DNA from: Aporrectodea caliginosa
Lineage: Eukaryota > Annelida > Clitellata > Crassiclitellata > Lumbricidae
Length of the DNA: 64,000 bases
Assembly (NCBI GenBank): GCA_020284085.1
Contig: JACEVL010006447.1
Location: 1,518,382 to 1,582,381 of the forward strand
Direction: 5' to 3'
This document shows, one piece after another, positions 46,890 through 64,000 of the stretch (the first letter of the stretch is position 1; each line of letters begins with the position of its first letter). Below the pieces are notes generated by a model. That model was not told the origin of the DNA and made no database searches. It saw nothing but the letters and a program-made list of their open reading frames with translations. The position numbers and the translations under genes were made by a program.

Positions 46890-47125
46890 ATAAAATCGAA
46901 CACTTTCTAAACAGTTGAGCTATAAATCGTGTCAATTGCAGCAATTGCTTTTGATTTAGGGAAGTCCTTCCTTGTACTAAATTTAGCGTCTTATGTAAGT
47001 ACCAAAGGTCCACCCAACATTTCATTCGGTAGGTGACGTAGGCAAAATGAGCAGTAGGACAGATGGACGCCTTGTATTGCAGCCATACAGTTAAATTCGA
47101 CACCTGTAATAACTTGTAATCATCT
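46890..47125 (+). mobile_element. SINE-like family S3, copy 3
   Basis: Plus strand: GGCAAAATGAGCAGTAGGAC, AGATGGACGCCTTGTATTGC, AGTTAAATTCGACACCTGTA, ATAACTTGTAATCATC, matching copies 1 and 2. No clear tRNA boxes remain upstream. Confidence 0.55.
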
Positions 47126-47234
47126 GTTCAAAATATGACTTGCAATCACACTGTGGTGTGTCAGTTTAAACTGACAATAGACACGACTACATGTATATAA
47201 CACTGCTCTTATTGTCGAGGAGCCACTCTACTAT

Positions 47235-47330
47235 GTTCTTAAATCTTAAAACTGTACTATTTAGCCAGGGTTGGGTGGGAGCGCCTTTGTGTTGTCTACC
47301 TTGAAGGGGCGTTATATAAAAAATTCCTCA
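47235..47330 (+). mobile_element. CR1-like LINE/SINE 3' end
   Basis: GGGAGCGCCTTTGTG...CCTTGAAGGGGCGTTATATAA followed by AATTCCTCAATAGTAATAAT. This is the same 3' end as the LINE at 12480-13240. Confidence 0.7.
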
Positions 47331-47520
<190 letters not shown>

Positions 47521-47529
47521 GTGAATGGC

Positions 47530-48210
47530 TTGAATCCATTAATAGGTCCAAAATCTTTCGCCAGGTAAACTAAACGGAAATAATCCAAGCTACCTAGTAA
47601 AAGAGAAACCATGCAGATCAGTTTCACCCTGGTCGACATGGCGTCCAATCTCTTTGGCTGCAGCGCTTGATGAACATCGTATACCTTTCAAAGACTAATC
47701 ATTGTCAGCATCTCCGTCGGCCTGACTCCTCCTCCGATGACTGGCGTTGATATCTAAAAAATGTCATTTCGCTTTCTCTTGTGATGCATTTATCTCCCGG
47801 TTCAAACAGTCTCGCGAGATCTTGTTACAACAGCGCTTCCGGGAAGAACCAGCATCAAGATACCAGAGAAGAAGAAGAAGAAGAAGAAGAGGACGACGAC
47901 GACGAGGTAGACGCGACATCTAGCGAATGAATATCAAAGACGACGACACGCCTTGAAATGAAGAGGAGCCGAACGACGCCAGGTGACAACTAATGTATGC
48001 TCTCGGCTATGATTACTCCTCACAGGTAATGACGCAGTTTCGACTGTTCATGAGCGTCATCGTCTATTTTAGGGTCTATGCCACAAGCCATGTCCCTTTT
48101 AAACTTCGGTTACATCACAATTTTTAAACACTATATTATAATATACATATATATATATATATATATAGATATAGTGCTTACCACATATATATGATATTAT
48201 ATATTATATA
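47530..48210. other. Intergenic with GAA/GAC tract
   Basis: GAAGAAGAA...GACGACGAC at 47866-47906. A 49-codon frame (47784-47930) ends in an acidic run, but nothing else supports a gene. Confidence 0.35.
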
Positions 48211-48212
48211 TG

Positions 48213-48250
48213 ATAGGCCTAAAACAGAGATGTTACTATATATGTATGTA

Positions 48251-48287
<37 letters not shown>

Positions 48288-48310
48288 CAACATCTCTGTT
48301 TTAGGCCTAT
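48213..48310. repeat. Inverted repeat hairpin, TA-rich loop
   Basis: Left arm ATAGGCCTAAAACAGAGATG (48213 on) and its complement at 48283-48310 match at 27 of 28 positions, around a (TA)n loop. Confidence 0.85.
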
Positions 48311-49147
48311 GTTTGCTTTTTCTGAACAAAGTCCTACTTTAATGATATTTTATGCAATACAACTACAAGCGAATTGTTTAAATCCTGAGGCATTATATTT
48401 AAATTATAGTCTTCGATATTCTGCCCTCTGGAAAATCCATGAATCTACCGACATTAATACGTTTTGTGACGATTTCCTTAAATGTTTAATTTATGCATAA
48501 TACATCATCCAATCCCATGACAGAATTCTTAGCCTTTATGCGGCTTTCTTTCCTTCGATTGCTTACAAAATTCTTCCCTTGATCACGTTTCCAATTTGCC
48601 CTCCATCTGTCTGCAGATTTTAGAAAACAGCAACTCAACCTGGCATTCACAGATTCACAATTATGTCTTCTCCAAAGGACATTGTGTTCTGGTCCTAATT
48701 CCAGCCGTTTTTATCAAGGACGGTTTGATGTTCTGGTCCGATTATAATTATTCTTTTTATTGTCAAACTCTCCTCAAGTGAGTTTTGCTTTCTTCCTGCT
48801 ATGCTCATGCTTTCGTTCTCAAGAAATGAACTCTTTCTCAGGAACATTATTTTATCAATCACTTCTCTAGGCTTCATTTCCAAGGTCACTGAGTGAGTTA
48901 GCGCTGTCACTTTCCTTCACACTCCCTGTGCTTTCCTTTCCATTCAGGTGATCGCAAATATCATCTCAGTGAAACAGCACAGCTCACTGTCCGTGGTCGC
49001 ATAATACGTTCTACGCAGAAAGGAAAGGTCAATGCTGTCAACCATCTTTACATGTAAGCTGGTTTTGATACTGTTGTTTATGACATATTTCTTCATCGTC
49101 TCCAATACTGGTTTGTTCTTTGGGGTGCTGCTCTCATTCGGTTGCTT
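48311..49147. other. Intergenic, nothing recognised
   Basis: Overlapping short frames on both strands; no recognisable motif. Confidence 0.3.
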
Positions 49148-49151
49148 CTTA

Positions 49152-50082
49152 GAGCCGCCCATAAATTACGTCACGCACCTGGGGAGAGGGGGGTCAGAAA
49201 TTGATGACGATGTGTGACATAGGGAAGGGGTTTGAGAAATGTGACGTCACATCAGGGCTAAGTAATTAAATTTAGCAATTTACAATTTAATTTTAACAGT
49301 AACAACACTAATTTTGAGTATGAAATTTTCATTATAAATATTTTGATTATTTAAATATAGCCTATCCGGTCACCATTGTTAATAATTTTTTGATTATTTA
49401 AATATTTATATAATATGGTCAGTTGGTCACCGTCAAATTTTATTCATAACAATTTTAAATAACTAAATTTATCTTTTATTACTAGAATGTCAATAGCCAA
49501 GGACTTGAAATGAATGATAAGTGATCGAGGAATTATGAGAAAGGAGAAGCATAAATTTAGTAAATTTTTGAAATCATTGTTATCAGACATTTTAATTCTA
49601 ATGACTCTACCAGATCTTTTCATTCTGTTGAATGAATATGCGATTGTTCTAATTCAACTCTCGTCTAACCAATGAAACAGATGTTCAGAATATTATAATA
49701 TTCTGAACATCTGTAGTAATTGGCTATATACGACGAATATTTTGAAGTTAATTTCATGCTAATTTCAACTTTCCAACGCCTCTTTTACATAATTTTCTCC
49801 TTTTGAACAACATAAGTATTAAGTAGGCTACAGTAAGTATTTAATGTGGCGCTGAACCAGAGTTCAGCGCCACACTAAATACTTACTACAATGACAATAG
49901 ATGTGATTTGAAATATGTTTTATTATCAAAATGAAAATTTTTTTCAGAGAGAGAAAGAAGAGAAAGCAGAGGGGGGTCAGGGCTTTGTGATGTCATTTTA
50001 AATGGGGTGTTACTTTTTGTGATGATGTGTGACGAGGAGTCAAAATCGCCAAAAATTGCGTGACGTCATTTATGGATGGCCC
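49152..50082. mobile_element. TIR DNA transposon, non-autonomous, with internal palindromes
   Basis: Ends GAGCCGCCCATAAATTACGT and the complement of ACGTCATTTATGGATGGCCC. The 4-bp direct repeat CTTA flanks it (49148-49151, 50083-50086). Subterminal parts carry GACGTCA, GGGGGGTCAG and GATGATGTGTGAC motifs at both sides. The interior is AT-rich and contains a perfect 38-bp palindrome (49677-49714) and a 26-bp-stem hairpin (49832-49887). No transposase found; superfamily not assigned. Confidence 0.78.
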
Positions 50083-50086
50083 CTTA

Positions 50087-52252
50087 CTTGCTTCCTCACA
50101 CTAAATCTATTCAGATTAAGGAATTTACCGCCCCCAAATTAACTCTTTACATACTAGGGCTCTTGGTGCACTGTCTATTTGGCCGTTTTTTAATCATCGT
50201 TCAAATTATAAAGATTTAGTAATATCTCATCTCTGCAACTGTCAGCTGTTTTCTTGAACTTTAGCACTTTTACTCAGGAAATAAAATAATTAAGTCGATC
50301 TAAATAGTATTACACTACTAAGACTTAGACATCCGCGATAGATTTGCACCTGGACCGCGTCAATCGGAAGGCCCAGATTGCCACAAAGGTCTATTTTTTA
50401 CTATATATGTTAAACACGCAGGAGCTATACATGTAGGCGAACATGATTATGTGTGTATAGTTCTCATCATGCACACATCATAAAGCCATGATCTGAATTT
50501 CTCATTGGTTGATGAAGAGATATGATGCTAAATGTCAAAAGCATGCAAAGGCCGTCATATATCATCCGCATCCGCAAATACGGTCATCTGCATCTGTACC
50601 TGCATCAGATGACCAACAGCAGCAGCAGTGGCGGTGTCTGTATCAGCTGCAGATGAGGCAGTGTCACCGACAAGAAGCATCGTCCTGTGGTATAGTAGGC
50701 CTATCAGTTTATCGATGTAGCATGTTATCGGATGCATTTGCAATGATCAATGTTTCTATGGAAAAAATAGAAATGAAATCGTTTCGATCGATATAATGTG
50801 ATGGAACAAAGCTTCGACAAATGCCCAGACAAGGATCGCAAGAAGTAAGTCAGGGTAAAATTAAATCTTTTGTTCTCAGCTTCAAAAGAAGTGTCCGACA
50901 AAAAGTTGCTATAGCGTGGGTCAGTCGACAGAATCCATCGATGACTTTCTTATGAGTAGATATAATATATATATACGTATTATTATATACTTAGTGGAGC
51001 GATTGCTGGCTATATTCAGTCATATACAAATTATGTCCATAGTATCTTATCATCCTGAAACCGCACTATGTGTATATAAATTTCCGCTTGTACGGGAAAA
51101 CGCAACCAGTTCAAACTGAACAAAACGGTATACGTTAACAATATTTCTTAAAATCAGTAGTAAGAGTAGGCTGTGAATAATAGGCCTACATATTATTATT
51201 CTGTCACCCGAGTCTAAGCACTGCTGTTTCATTTATGAAGGTAGACACAGACTCAAATTCATTATTTCATCGATATTTATATAAATACTCATGTCTTTAG
51301 GCTAAGTAGTGCCCGGTTATGTCAGATAAGACCTGGACTATAGACTACACAAAACTAAAGCAGACTAGTCTGACTAGACTCTATAGATTAGACGTAGACA
51401 GCCGAACAATTATAACTACATGTATACTATAATAGTACTATACACTCTACTGCACTATGCTAATCTAGATTACGATAATGCTAATTATGTATTTCCATGT
51501 TTCTAGTAATCTACTGATACGTGGAGGTTACGGAATCTGTGGATGCAATACGTTCATGAATTATGGTGTCTAGAAGAGAGCGATGACATGACTGCAGTGT
51601 ACTCGATGATGAACATGAACCTGGTTTGCAGCGAAAGAAACAGAGTTGAGAGTGAATAGCCAATAAATCGAAATATAGAACAGGTTCTCGTCTGAGAGGA
51701 ATAGTAGGAAGCGAGAAACACAGATTCACCGGATGTGTTTTTCGGTGCTTAGTTCAAAGTCAAACTAGGATTTTCGACCGAATTGGATAGACTACACTCG
51801 TATAATAAAATTAATTGTATTGACAATATGAATAAGAAGAAGGCTCGTCATCGTTCCACTATCTTTTACAACTGCATTTTGTGATCTGCTTAATCCTGGT
51901 GTAATTCGGACGTTACCGAAGACATTCGCTTGAGCTATGCAGGTCACAGAGAGAAAGTGCGGCGTGTGGTCACCAAAGCAGACCTAGATAAAGGCCGGAG
52001 GCTGTGGTCTCTTTAAAAGATGGTCGTGTGAAATTCATATTGCCGGAATCTAAATGTGCTTCGAAGATCAGTCATGCTGGGTTAACTGAAAACATTAGAC
52101 GTTTTCTAACTCGACCAATCTCTGACGATCCTGGCACCCTGCATCGCAGAATAATCGCGCCAAATGAATAAGAATATTAGGAGGTTAACGCGCCAGACTT
52201 CAAACTTGCATGTGAGGTACTCTTCCTAGACTTCTAACAAAATTAAGTCTAC
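50087..52252. other. Intergenic, nothing firmly recognised
   Basis: At 51985-52170 (+) a frame of about 60 codons reads VVSLKDGRVKFILPES...IRRFLTRPISDD and may be an exon or relic upstream of the ORF at 52253. No family recognised. Confidence 0.3.
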
Positions 52253-52897
52253 AGTGTCGGAATGGAGCGGCTCTTAAATGGTGATCAGAATACCTCTGCA
52301 ATGCCAAGGGCAAGCCTCCCAAACTATGTACCGCGTCAGATTGAACACTTTATGCCTCCCTGTACGATGCTCTTTCCCATTCCAATTCCAATTCCTGTTC
52401 CAATTTTAGTCCCTGTTCCAATTCCTCTCAGACCCTTCGTAAAATCCTTAAACGCTGAACGGGAAGTAGGACCAACTAACAAACAGCTCTTCGATGACAC
52501 GTGGACGTATCATGTGACCAGCCTTAGAAACCGGAAGCCAGGCACTTCGGTGACGTCATCATCTGACCTCGCAGAGACAGCGCTTGACCTGACCCAGAAG
52601 ACCATCAATCCTATGTCGTTGTATTCTCCGTCTTTCAAAGGCTGCAATGTGACAGATCATTTGACAAACTATCCAAGCGGAAGACAAGTGAAAGCTTCTT
52701 TGGCCAATCTGCGAGGATTCGGCTTTCCAGTCATGCCGCCTTATTCGGCTCGTAGAAGCCGAATCCTGGACGTACCATCTGTTCGGAGTGACACTCGACC
52801 ACTCAGCCCTGAGTCCAAGGCCGCAGAGTCTGGTTCTACAAGACATGCGCTTGCAAGGAATAAATCGATTACACCGTTTAGAAACCGAATTAAGTGA
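52253..52897 (+). CDS. Uncharacterised protein, possible terminal exon with Pro/Ile/Val tract
   Basis: The longest host-like frame of the middle region: 211 codons from ATG at 52262 to a stop at 52897. It contains MPPCTMLFPIPIPIPVPI (about residues 31-48), a Pro-alternating hydrophobic tract of the type seen in SOBP/ZMYM-like nuclear proteins. Next come ETALDLTQKT (DLT resembles a SUMO-interacting core), a Ser/Arg-rich C-terminal half and a basic end, ITPFRNRIK. AAGTCTACAG just upstream (ending 52254) would serve as a 3' splice site, so translation need not start at 52262. Composition is not low-complexity outside the tract. SOBP relationship is only a guess from the tract; a chance ORF remains possible. 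Confidence 0.4.
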   Translation, partial: SVGMERLLNGDQNTSAMPRASLPNYVPRQIEHFMPPCTMLFPIPIPIPVPILVPVPIPLRPFVKSLNAEREVGPTNKQLFDDTWTYHVTSLRNRKPGTSVTSSSDLAETALDLTQKTINPMSLYSPSFKGCNVTDHLTNYPSGRQVKASLANLRGFGFPVMPPYSARRSRILDVPSVRSDTRPLSPESKAAESGSTRHALARNKSITPFRNRIK

Positions 52898-54440
52898 ACA
52901 TTTGCGTATTAATCGCATTGTCAGAACAATGGTCAACGGTTGAATATCAAAGCTTATACTGGAAATGCAAGTCGCTGAAGGCTGATAAACTTATAGGCAG
53001 TGGTGCAGCTTCTAACTACGAGAGGATTGGGTCTATATTCCGATTGCTCACAATTCACCAGTTTTAGTGGTCCCGTTCGTTTGCAGATTCGAGCACCGTA
53101 TTTCTACGCTTCTGCTTGGGTAGGTGATTTATTCTTTCCATAGAATTCGAATTATTTTGTATCATATTGGCGTGGCAGGATCTGTAAAATCTTACAAGTA
53201 GCGTGGTCTTAGAGCCGAAAGAATTGCAGAATAGGTGCAAATACACGGCATCAGTTTAAACATCCAACTAGCATTTTTTCGTTCCAGAGAGATCAGTAGA
53301 CACTGGTAAACACTGTTTCCTTACGTATCTATTCAGGATAACAGTTTTTTTTAAATAAACGGTCCCTTTAAAATGGTGTTGTATTATTAAGTAGCGGAAT
53401 TATTATTTTCTCTATCACCACCGCATCAGTGATCAATGTTGCAATTGGACAGTGGCGTACTCGCCTTTGTGTATCTATCGAGGCCAACGGAGGATAATTG
53501 GAACATAAATTACATAGAAATAATCTATACTCCTCTGCTACAGGTGCTTCAAAGGTATTCAACCATCTTTAAAAATCTTTCGGTCACTCTAGTTGATCTT
53601 GGGGTCCCTCTTTTCCTGAATCTAATGGGGTTCCCTTTACCTGCAGAAATGGTGCAGACATTCCAGTTCTATCATCCCTCAAAGTTGGTATAAATTCGCT
53701 ATACATACAGTAGTCATGTGCCAACGTCTTATCAACAGCGCCTAGCCAACACCTTATTATGTGACGTAACGTAGAGAAATCGGCGCGTAACGCCTCTGGG
53801 GTAACCATGACAACAACTCAAGTCTGTCTCTCATTGTACGATCCACTTGTCTTCTACGGAGGCAATCCGCTTCCGTAGTTGTAGGAATGTTTCGCTTAAA
53901 ACAGGCTGACTCCCATTTCAGTATCAGGTATGGATGTTCCCTATTACGCCTTGGTTTTGGTGTTTCATCGGTTGATGACTTGCACTTTAGACACTTAGTA
54001 GAAGTTATTAATTACAATTACAAACGAGCAAATTTCTGTAGCAATCATTTGCTTTTGAAAATATTTGTCTCAAGGCGCTTTAAAAATCTCTTTCACAGAA
54101 CAGTCTATCTTGAATATTTATCTTCTTTAGTCTTTCACGTGAATGTCCAAAATTGCATATAATTTACCTTTGCAATAAACGTTAAACCTTTTACGGTATT
54201 GAAGAAAACAGACCGTGTACTTCTTTCGGGAAATCATCATCAACCTCAAAAGTACACACGGCGTCTTCTAACCGCTGCATCCGGGTTTGATTCTTTCACC
54301 GACAGAGAGTACATTTTGCAGAAATTCTACTCTGAGCATTTACCTGGCGCCAGTTTAGCAATTCACAAGGCACCGATCGATGCAGCCAAGTAGAATCGAA
54401 AGTCAATCCGTCAAGACGAAGTCATGCAGGAACTGATGGT
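52898..54440. other. Intergenic, nothing recognised
   Basis: Short frames only; no repeat family identified. Could include the 3' UTR of the preceding ORF if real. Confidence 0.3.
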
Positions 54441-54443
54441 TCT

Positions 54444-55100
54444 AGGACGATTGGTCATAGGACGATTGGTCATAGGACGATTGGTCATAGGACGATTGGT
54501 TATAGGACGATTGGTCATAGGACGATTGGTTATAGGACGATTGGTTATAGGACGATTGGTCATAGGACGATTGGTTATAGGACGATTCGTTATAGGACGA
54601 TTGGTCATAGGACGATTGGTCATAGGACTATCGGTCACATGCCGCTAATAAACCGACATAATTGGTTGTAGTCGTTAGCTATGGACATTCATAGTTTTAA
54701 GCTTAACACACCGAACGCAAAATAAGCAGCAATTAGGGACATTCATCGTTTTTAGACAAATAGTGTCAATCAGTGCCAATCAAGAAACTTATTAGGATAA
54801 TTACATGCAGGCATCAACGTATATATTGTTCGTATTTCGTATTACGTATTTCACAGTAAATGATCCAGTAAATGGTTGTTCATGTTTTAAAAACTTCTCT
54901 GTTTTAGCCTTCGATAGCCTTCGATAGTCCTATCGCCGATAGGCCCTATGATCGATATGACCGAAAGGCCCTATAACCCATATGACTTATGCCCGGTAGG
55001 CCCTATGACCAATAGTTCTATGACCAATAAGCCGTGTGACCGATCGTCCTATGACCAATCGTCCTATGACCAATCGTCCTATGACCAATCATCCGTATAC
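54444..55100. repeat. Inverted pair of 15-bp tandem arrays
   Basis: Left array: about 13 head-to-tail copies of AGGACGATTGGTCAT (54444-54640; C/T variation at one position). Right array (about 54915-55100): the complement ATGACCAATCGTCCT three times perfectly, preceded by diverged units such as CCTATGACCAATAGTTCTAT. The 275-bp spacer is AT-rich. The 5-residue repeat proteins read from it (TNRPM, VIGRL) are artefacts. Confidence 0.88.
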
Positions 55101-56506
55101 CGAACTGATAGAGGGCATTTCGTCCATGCTCCCGCTTGAATTTCAGTTGCTCTCGGATACTGTAAAGTCACACGGTTACGATAATTATATTGCTAAAGGA
55201 AACAAATATGTAAAAGAAGTCGAGACAAATGTCTTGAAGTAGGCAAAAATGACAGCGCTAGCAACTAGACGATCGCAAACGGTAAAAGAATCAGAAGGTG
55301 ATACATTCGTGAATTTTCAGAGAAAAGTTGTTGCAATGAGTAAAAAGGTCGCCAAATATTTTTGCCTTCTTCGCCACGGAAAAATTTGTCCCACCCCTCT
55401 TAACTCCAGGGTCCACGGTTGTACGGAGCAATGACCAGCACAGACTCTCCAGACATCCTCGGTGGTCTAATTATATGAACTCACGAATAACTTATGCTTA
55501 TGCTTGTATATTTACCAATTACCTCCAAGTATTTATTCTTCGTGAATGAAAGACTTAACAAAATTATTTATGTTAGAAAATCTATGACGAAATGGATTGC
55601 ATAATCTTACAACAGCATATTCTTTTAAATAGGTCATATGAAATGCATGTGTGTTGCATACTATATCACACATTATATTATAATCGACTTATAAACATTG
55701 TACAAAGAGCTCTGCATGTTTTATACAATTAAATATCTTTTGCATCATATTATATCAATGTCACAAATATATAAACACAATTCAGGAGGTTAATAATGCA
55801 AATACCCGTCAGGCAACTGGTTAAATGATTGAAACTGTGGGGATTGAGCAGTCGAGGGCAGGTTGTACCCTGTCCCATAGGAGTTAATATGGGGAGTACA
55901 TGAAAAAATTATATTCTCAACATAGCAAGCCAATCGGAATCTCGTCCAGATTTCATTCAATCGCCAATGAATCCGGCTGGAAATCATATATCAAAGAACA
56001 TACAATCAATCATACTAAGGTGCAAACGCTGTGACCACAATCGCAGCAGCCAAATGCTTAGAATTTTCACGGCTTAACAACAAATATAGGCCTTTTAATC
56101 GAACTTTTAATCAAGTGACGGACAGATGACAACAGAGACCGAGAAAACTATGAAGGACATAGACGCTTGACTCAAATCGATTGCAGCAGAACACAAACCC
56201 TCTACAGTAGGCAAAACATCCGATGCGTTATCCAATCACTACGACTGTATCCAGCGCCAAATAAAACCGGAGCAAAGGTCAGGTGCCTTTCTGCAGCCTT
56301 TGTATCGGAGACTCTTCCTTTTCTGCAAACGATCTCGTCGTCTATGAGGTCGATCGATATAAAAGGTTTTAGGTCTACGATGACTTTACCTGATTGACAA
56401 CAATAAATAGACAATGACGAACGGAACTTACAAAACGGCAGCTAGTAATAAAGTGCCTTGGACATGAAAAGGAGGGTTAAGAGCGCTTCGCCCTATACTG
56501 CTTCTC
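55101..56506. other. Notum 3' flank, nothing recognised
   Basis: Probably includes the Notum 3' UTR (minus strand, below 56507). I could not choose a polyadenylation signal with confidence. Confidence 0.3.

Positions 56507-64000
<7,494 letters not shown>

Noticed and set aside
47784..47930. Small protein with acidic EEEE-DDDD tail
   Set aside because: Produced by GAA/GAC repeats; no homologue recognised and no splice or promoter evidence.
54411..54648. Five-residue repeat protein (VIGRL or TNRPM) and possible CRISPR-like array
   Set aside because: 15-bp units are contiguous, with no spacers, in animal DNA; the 'protein' arises because 15 is divisible by three.

Overview
The window reads as non-coding-rich genomic DNA from an animal. 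It has spliced genes with GT-AG introns, metazoan-specific gene families, AT-rich intergenic DNA, many microsatellites and a dense layer of transposable elements. No operons, ribosome-binding sites or phage genes are visible. The mix of a Gmr1-type LTR retrotransposon, CR1-like and endonuclease-type non-LTR elements, tRNA-derived SINEs and hAT/mariner elements suggests an invertebrate, most likely a deuterostome such as an echinoderm or hemichordate. That placement is an inference and a mollusc cannot be excluded.

Host genes lie at the edges. Bases 1-218 (+) encode what looks like the C-terminal tail of a class A GPCR. From 64000 down to 56507 (-) run seven exons of a Notum homologue (Wnt palmitoleoyl-carboxylesterase). 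Splice sites and phases agree at all six introns, and the catalytic Asp and His exons are present. One further single-exon ORF (52253-52897, +) with a Pro/Ile/Val tract may be a real terminal exon, but I cannot name it securely.

Between these lie about 55 kb of repeats. 1-10 kb: a hAT MITE with an 8-bp target duplication, CR1-like LINE remnants, a degenerate repeat carrying TCAAGGTCA motifs, and a second hAT-like MITE. 10-24 kb: LINE/SINE fragments, an open CR1-like 3' ORF, a C/G-rich foldback element, satellites and a tRNA-derived SINE whose tail copies the CR1-like LINE. 24-30 kb: a hAT fossil, a small MITE and a decayed Tc1/mariner element. 32-34 kb: consecutive 5'-truncated copies of a non-LTR retrotransposon of probable restriction-like-endonuclease (RLE) type, each sitting in the (TAA)n tail of the one before. 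34.1-40.7 kb: an almost complete Gmr1-like Ty3/gypsy element (-) with LTRs, target duplication, polypurine tract and primer-binding site, and integrase placed before reverse transcriptase. 41-55 kb: microsatellites, MITEs, long palindromes and an inverted pair of 15-bp tandem arrays. 56-64 kb: the Notum introns, which hold another RLE-LINE copy, a SINE carrying an RLE-LINE-type hairpin tail, a perfect 36-bp palindrome and an RTE-like fragment.

The most coherent system is the RLE-type LINE family. It combines a strand-specific tail hairpin kept by compensatory changes, a (TAA)n tail that doubles as landing site, and a SINE that seems to have borrowed the tail. Several element reading frames are broken by one missing base in or next to a same-base run, so part of the apparent decay may be sequencing error.
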